This document shows, piece after piece, positions 13,760-15,924 of a stretch of DNA of 15,924 bases. The notes below the pieces were generated by a model. The model was not told where the DNA came from. It did no database searches and was given only the letters and a program-made list of their open reading frames with translations. Position 1 is the stretch's first letter; each line of letters begins with the position of its first letter. The stretch comes from CAYPEZ01 sp964409985 (GTDB lineage Bacteria; Patescibacteriota; Minisyncoccia; Phycocordibacterales; UBA6899), in NCBI GenBank assembly GCA_964409985.1, contig CAYPEZ010000020.1:1-15924 (forward strand), given 5' to 3'. The position numbers and the translations under genes are program-made.

Positions 13760-13763
13760 GAGA

Positions 13764-14174
13764 TTAACGTTTAGACCATTGGCTGGACTTTCGGGCCTTC
13801 TTGAAGCCAAAGTGCTTACGCTCAACAGCTCGTGAGTCTCGCTTGAGAAATCCTGCCTTCTTGAGCGTCCCCTTGAGGAGAAGATCAGTCGAGAGGATTG
13901 CACGAGAGAGTCCGTGGCGGATGGCCTCTGCCTGTGCATGAGGACCTGACCCCTTAACGTGGACTGAGACTGAGTACTTCACAGGAAGTTCAAGGAGTTT
14001 GAGTGGAGCCTCAACAATTGAACGGTAGGTCGCTGGGAAGTAATCATCAAGAGATTTGTCGTTGATCACGAAGGAGTTCTTTCCAGCCTCTGAGATGCGG
14101 ACACGGGCGATGGCTGTCTTGCGACGGCCGATTCCCTCAACGTATTTTTCGGTTGCTTTAGTACTCATATCCAT
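13764..14174 (-). CDS. rpsI: 30S ribosomal protein uS9
   Basis: A 136-aa S9. The family signature GRRKTAIARVRI is near residue 16, the central GLSRAIL-type segment follows, and the basic C-terminal tail ends WSKR; in S9 the final residues reach the P-site tRNA. The ATG at 14174 overlaps the rplM stop by one base (TAATG), which indicates translational coupling; a second ATG two codons later (MSTK) is also plausible. It is the last gene of its operon, with the terminator 10 bases beyond its stop. Confidence 0.98.
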   Translation of the reverse strand: MDMSTKATEKYVEGIGRRKTAIARVRISEAGKNSFVINDKSLDDYFPATYRSIVEAPLKLLELPVKYSVSVHVKGSGPHAQAEAIRHGLSRAILSTDLLLKGTLKKAGFLKRDSRAVERKHFGFKKARKSSQWSKR

Positions 14175-14527
14175 TACTCAGTAACTGTTAATTGCTTCAT
14201 GATCTTGGTGCGGAGCTTGTTCTTGGGAAGCATCCCATAGACTGCTTTTTCAATCGCAGCACGCTTTCCCTTCTTTTCGATAAGATCCCCGAGAGAAGTA
14301 ATGCGGAGTCCTCCTGGGTATCCGGTGTAGCGAGTGAACTTGGTCTGGACTTTCTTCTTGTCAGAAACCTTAGCTTCCTTCGCATTCTCGATCTTCACAG
14401 GAACCCCAGCGAGGCGGTTGCGTGTATAGGTCACAGAATCTTTCCCAAGAAGCACCTTTGCGGCTTCACTTGCGATGCGTCCAATGGTCTTCCCTGTTGC
14501 GTCAATGATGTGTGTTTTCGAAGTCAT
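14174..14527 (-). CDS. rplM: 50S ribosomal protein uL13
   Basis: A 117-aa L13. Recognised by IDATGKTIGRIASEAAKVLLGK at the start, the YTGYPGGLR signature (usually HSGYPGGL) in the middle, and AVYGMLPKNKLR near the end. It is shorter than the E. coli protein (142 aa), mainly by lacking N- and C-terminal extensions, in keeping with the reduced ribosomal proteins of small-genome bacteria. It lies 12 bases after rplQ and is coupled to rpsI. Confidence 0.97.
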   Translation of the reverse strand: MTSKTHIIDATGKTIGRIASEAAKVLLGKDSVTYTRNRLAGVPVKIENAKEAKVSDKKKVQTKFTRYTGYPGGLRITSLGDLIEKKGKRAAIEKAVYGMLPKNKLRTKIMKQLTVTE

Positions 14528-14539
14528 ATCAGTATTGTA

Positions 14540-14902
14540 TTAGGCAACAAACTCGACAATGGATTCCTTGGCACCGTTGCCACGAAGCGTCTGGGGAAGT
14601 TTTACCACGCGAGTATATCCTCCCTTACGATCCTTGAATCGTGGAGCAATATCTTTGAAGAGCTTTGCCGTTGCGGTCTTGTTGTTTCCGAGGCGGGCTG
14701 CCACGAGTCGCTGATTTGCGACCGTGTTCTCACGAGCACGAGTCACAAGCTTCTCGATGCGCTGGCGGATTTCGCGGGCGCGAGCATCTGTGGTGCGAAC
14801 CTTTCCATTCTCAATCATCGCGAGAAGAAGTGATCGAACAAGCATGCCGCGCTGACCTGCTTCTCGATGAAATTTACGTTTTCGTCCTTTATAACTTGCC
14901 AT
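14540..14902 (-). CDS. rplQ: 50S ribosomal protein bL17
   Basis: A 120-aa L17, close to the normal length. The N-terminus (KGRKRKFHREAGQRGMLVRSL) matches the family pattern (xxRKLGRxxxHRxAMLRNL) in spacing and charge. It continues with TTDARAREIRQRIEKLVTRA and ends with GGYTRVVKLPQTLRGNGAKE (family: GGYTRI.K...R.GD.A). The gene starts 20 bases after rpoA, the universal bacterial order. No SD is seen. Confidence 0.97.
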   Translation of the reverse strand: MASYKGRKRKFHREAGQRGMLVRSLLLAMIENGKVRTTDARAREIRQRIEKLVTRARENTVANQRLVAARLGNNKTATAKLFKDIAPRFKDRKGGYTRVVKLPQTLRGNGAKESIVEFVA

Positions 14903-14922
14903 ATCTGTATTTCAAATCAAAT

Positions 14923-15882
14923 TTATGCCTTCAGCGTCACACCAAAGTTTGACAATGCGCGCTTAATTTCCTGAATGCCTTTTTCTCCAAGTCCATCAAG
15001 CGCAAGAAGGTCTTCCTCGCTCTTACGAACAAGTCCTCCAACTGTGCGAATGTTCGCATCAGTCAGCGCATTCTGTGTACGAGAAGAAAGATCGAGCGAG
15101 TCAATACGAGTTTTGAGGAACTCGGTATCCATGTCTTCTTTTCCTTCCGCTGACGATGGGGTCTCCTGTGAGATGAGCGCTGGCTCCTCTTCCTTAAAAC
15201 CAACGATCGCCTTGAGCTGTGTGATCATGATCTCAATAGCTTCTTCAAGTGCTTTTCGTGGAGTCAGTGACCCATCGGTTTCGATAGTCATCTTGAGACG
15301 ATTATAATCTGTGCGGTCTCCGACACGCATATTCTCAACTTCGTAGTTCACACGACGAATTGGAGAGAAGATTGCATCGAGTGCAATTGTCCCGATCTCG
15401 ACTTTCTCACGCTGAAGCATCTCCTTTGGAACATATCCAAGGCCCTTCTCAAGGCGGAACTCCATCGAAATCGATGAATTCTTTCCTGTAAGAGTGCAGA
15501 TAGGCTGCTCAGGGTTGAGTATTTCCACTTGACCTGGAAGTTCAAGGTCTCCTCCAGTTACTGCCTTTTCTCCCTTGGCCTTGAGGCTCACTGTAATAGC
15601 TTCGTCTCCAGTCATATGGAAACGGAGGCGCTTCACGTGAAGCATGATGGCAACAGTATCCTCCATCACCCCATCAAGAGTTGAAAACTCATGATCAGCT
15701 CCCTCAATCTTGATTGAGGTGACTGCAACTCCTGGAATTGATGAAAGAATAATGCGGCGAAGGGAGTTACCGAGTGTGTACCCATACCCAGCATACAGCC
15801 CTTCAATCTCGTACACGCCAGTAAATTCATCTTCGGAGATGACACGTGGCTTTGATGGAAGTGCGATCGTATAGTCAGACAT
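14923..15882 (-). CDS. rpoA: RNA polymerase alpha subunit
   Basis: A 319-aa alpha subunit. The N-terminal dimerisation domain (about 1-230) carries YGYTLGNSLRRIILSSIPG, GVMEDTVAIMLHVKRLR, GLGYVPKE and IFSPIRRVNYEVENMRVG. A Glu/Ser-rich linker (about 233-252) follows. The C-terminal DNA/activator-binding domain (about 260-319) has LDLSSRTQNAL, where the Arg corresponds to the DNA-contacting Arg265 of E. coli, and LDGLGEKGIQEIKRAL. Both domains are complete. It heads the rpoA-rplQ-rplM-rpsI run seen here; the upstream neighbours lie outside the window. Confidence 0.99.
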   Translation of the reverse strand: MSDYTIALPSKPRVISEDEFTGVYEIEGLYAGYGYTLGNSLRRIILSSIPGVAVTSIKIEGADHEFSTLDGVMEDTVAIMLHVKRLRFHMTGDEAITVSLKAKGEKAVTGGDLELPGQVEILNPEQPICTLTGKNSSISMEFRLEKGLGYVPKEMLQREKVEIGTIALDAIFSPIRRVNYEVENMRVGDRTDYNRLKMTIETDGSLTPRKALEEAIEIMITQLKAIVGFKEEEPALISQETPSSAEGKEDMDTEFLKTRIDSLDLSSRTQNALTDANIRTVGGLVRKSEEDLLALDGLGEKGIQEIKRALSNFGVTLKA

Positions 15883-15924
15883 ACCTATTATCGTTTTTGA
15901 CTTGCCCGAAGGCTAATGAATAAA
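15883..15924 (-). other. Region upstream of rpoA with small UUCG hairpin
   Basis: The last 42 bases hold GCC-TTCG-GGC on the minus strand, a short hairpin with the stable UUCG loop, and GATAAT four bases before AGGT-ATG. This could be the spacer between rpoA and an upstream ribosomal gene. There is too little sequence to decide whether a promoter or the end of another gene is present. Confidence 0.35.

Noticed and set aside
13588..13761. 57-codon plus-strand ORF (basic, Arg-rich)
   Set aside because: It has no SD, its last codons are the terminator hairpin, and other frames are open across the same bases, so an RNA structure explains the stretch better. Kept as the alternative in the RNA finding.
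13634..13939. Minus-strand ORF of 101 codons overlapping rpsI and the structured RNA
   Set aside because: It runs out of frame through the rpsI end and the terminator; rpsI is unmistakable and the rest is explained by the nested inverted repeat.

Overview
The window looks like a piece of a small-genome bacterium of the Candidate Phyla Radiation (Patescibacteria, probably Parcubacteria-like). This is an inference. It rests on compact ribosomal proteins, a secreted Pro/Thr/Ser-rich Ig-like surface protein with a Lys/Glu tract, a TrmB-type regulator, short intergenic regions, and an almost total lack of Shine-Dalgarno (SD) sequences in front of ordinary genes. TGA, TAG and TAA all act as stops, so the standard code fits. 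I found no rRNA, tRNA, CRISPR array or transposase.

Layout, left to right. At the left edge is the N-terminus of a probable exported protein (minus) with a good promoter, followed by an S9-family (prolyl oligopeptidase-type) peptidase (minus). Positions 2100-4287 hold a compact cassette bounded by two strong hairpins. Its minus-strand arm carries two tiny genes, a basic 40-aa peptide and an acidic 24-aa peptide with four cysteines. Its plus-strand arm carries a TrmB-family regulator translationally coupled (ATGA) to a short fold-type II PLP enzyme. The two divergent promoters each have a TTGACA -35 box inside a near-identical 19-bp inverted repeat, so one regulator probably controls both arms. 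Next come an ABC exporter half-transporter (minus) and the chaperone cluster, in transcription order arsR-like regulator, grpE (interrupted by a 10-N assembly gap), dnaK, dnaJ (all minus). Then a large secreted Ig-like protein, a DUF167 protein and a small membrane protein (all minus). A structured rod-like RNA candidate with an intrinsic terminator follows at about 13608-13755. The right end is the ribosomal/transcription operon rpoA-rplQ-rplM-rpsI (minus).

The main discovery candidate is the cassette at 2100-4287. The two micro-ORFs carry textbook SD sites (AAAGGAG and AAAGGAGGTGA), while none of the other complete genes here has a convincing one. They end at a hairpin and share a twin-operator promoter region with the TrmB/PLP operon. 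The S9 peptidase lies directly downstream of the micro-ORFs, and an ABC exporter lies just past the PLP gene. A small-peptide system with regulator, modifying or metabolic enzyme, protease and exporter is possible, but that function is inference. Secondary points of interest are the rod-like RNA candidate, two promoters placed as for leaderless mRNAs, an ArsR-type regulator where HrcA would often be expected, and a large hairpin between dnaK and dnaJ.
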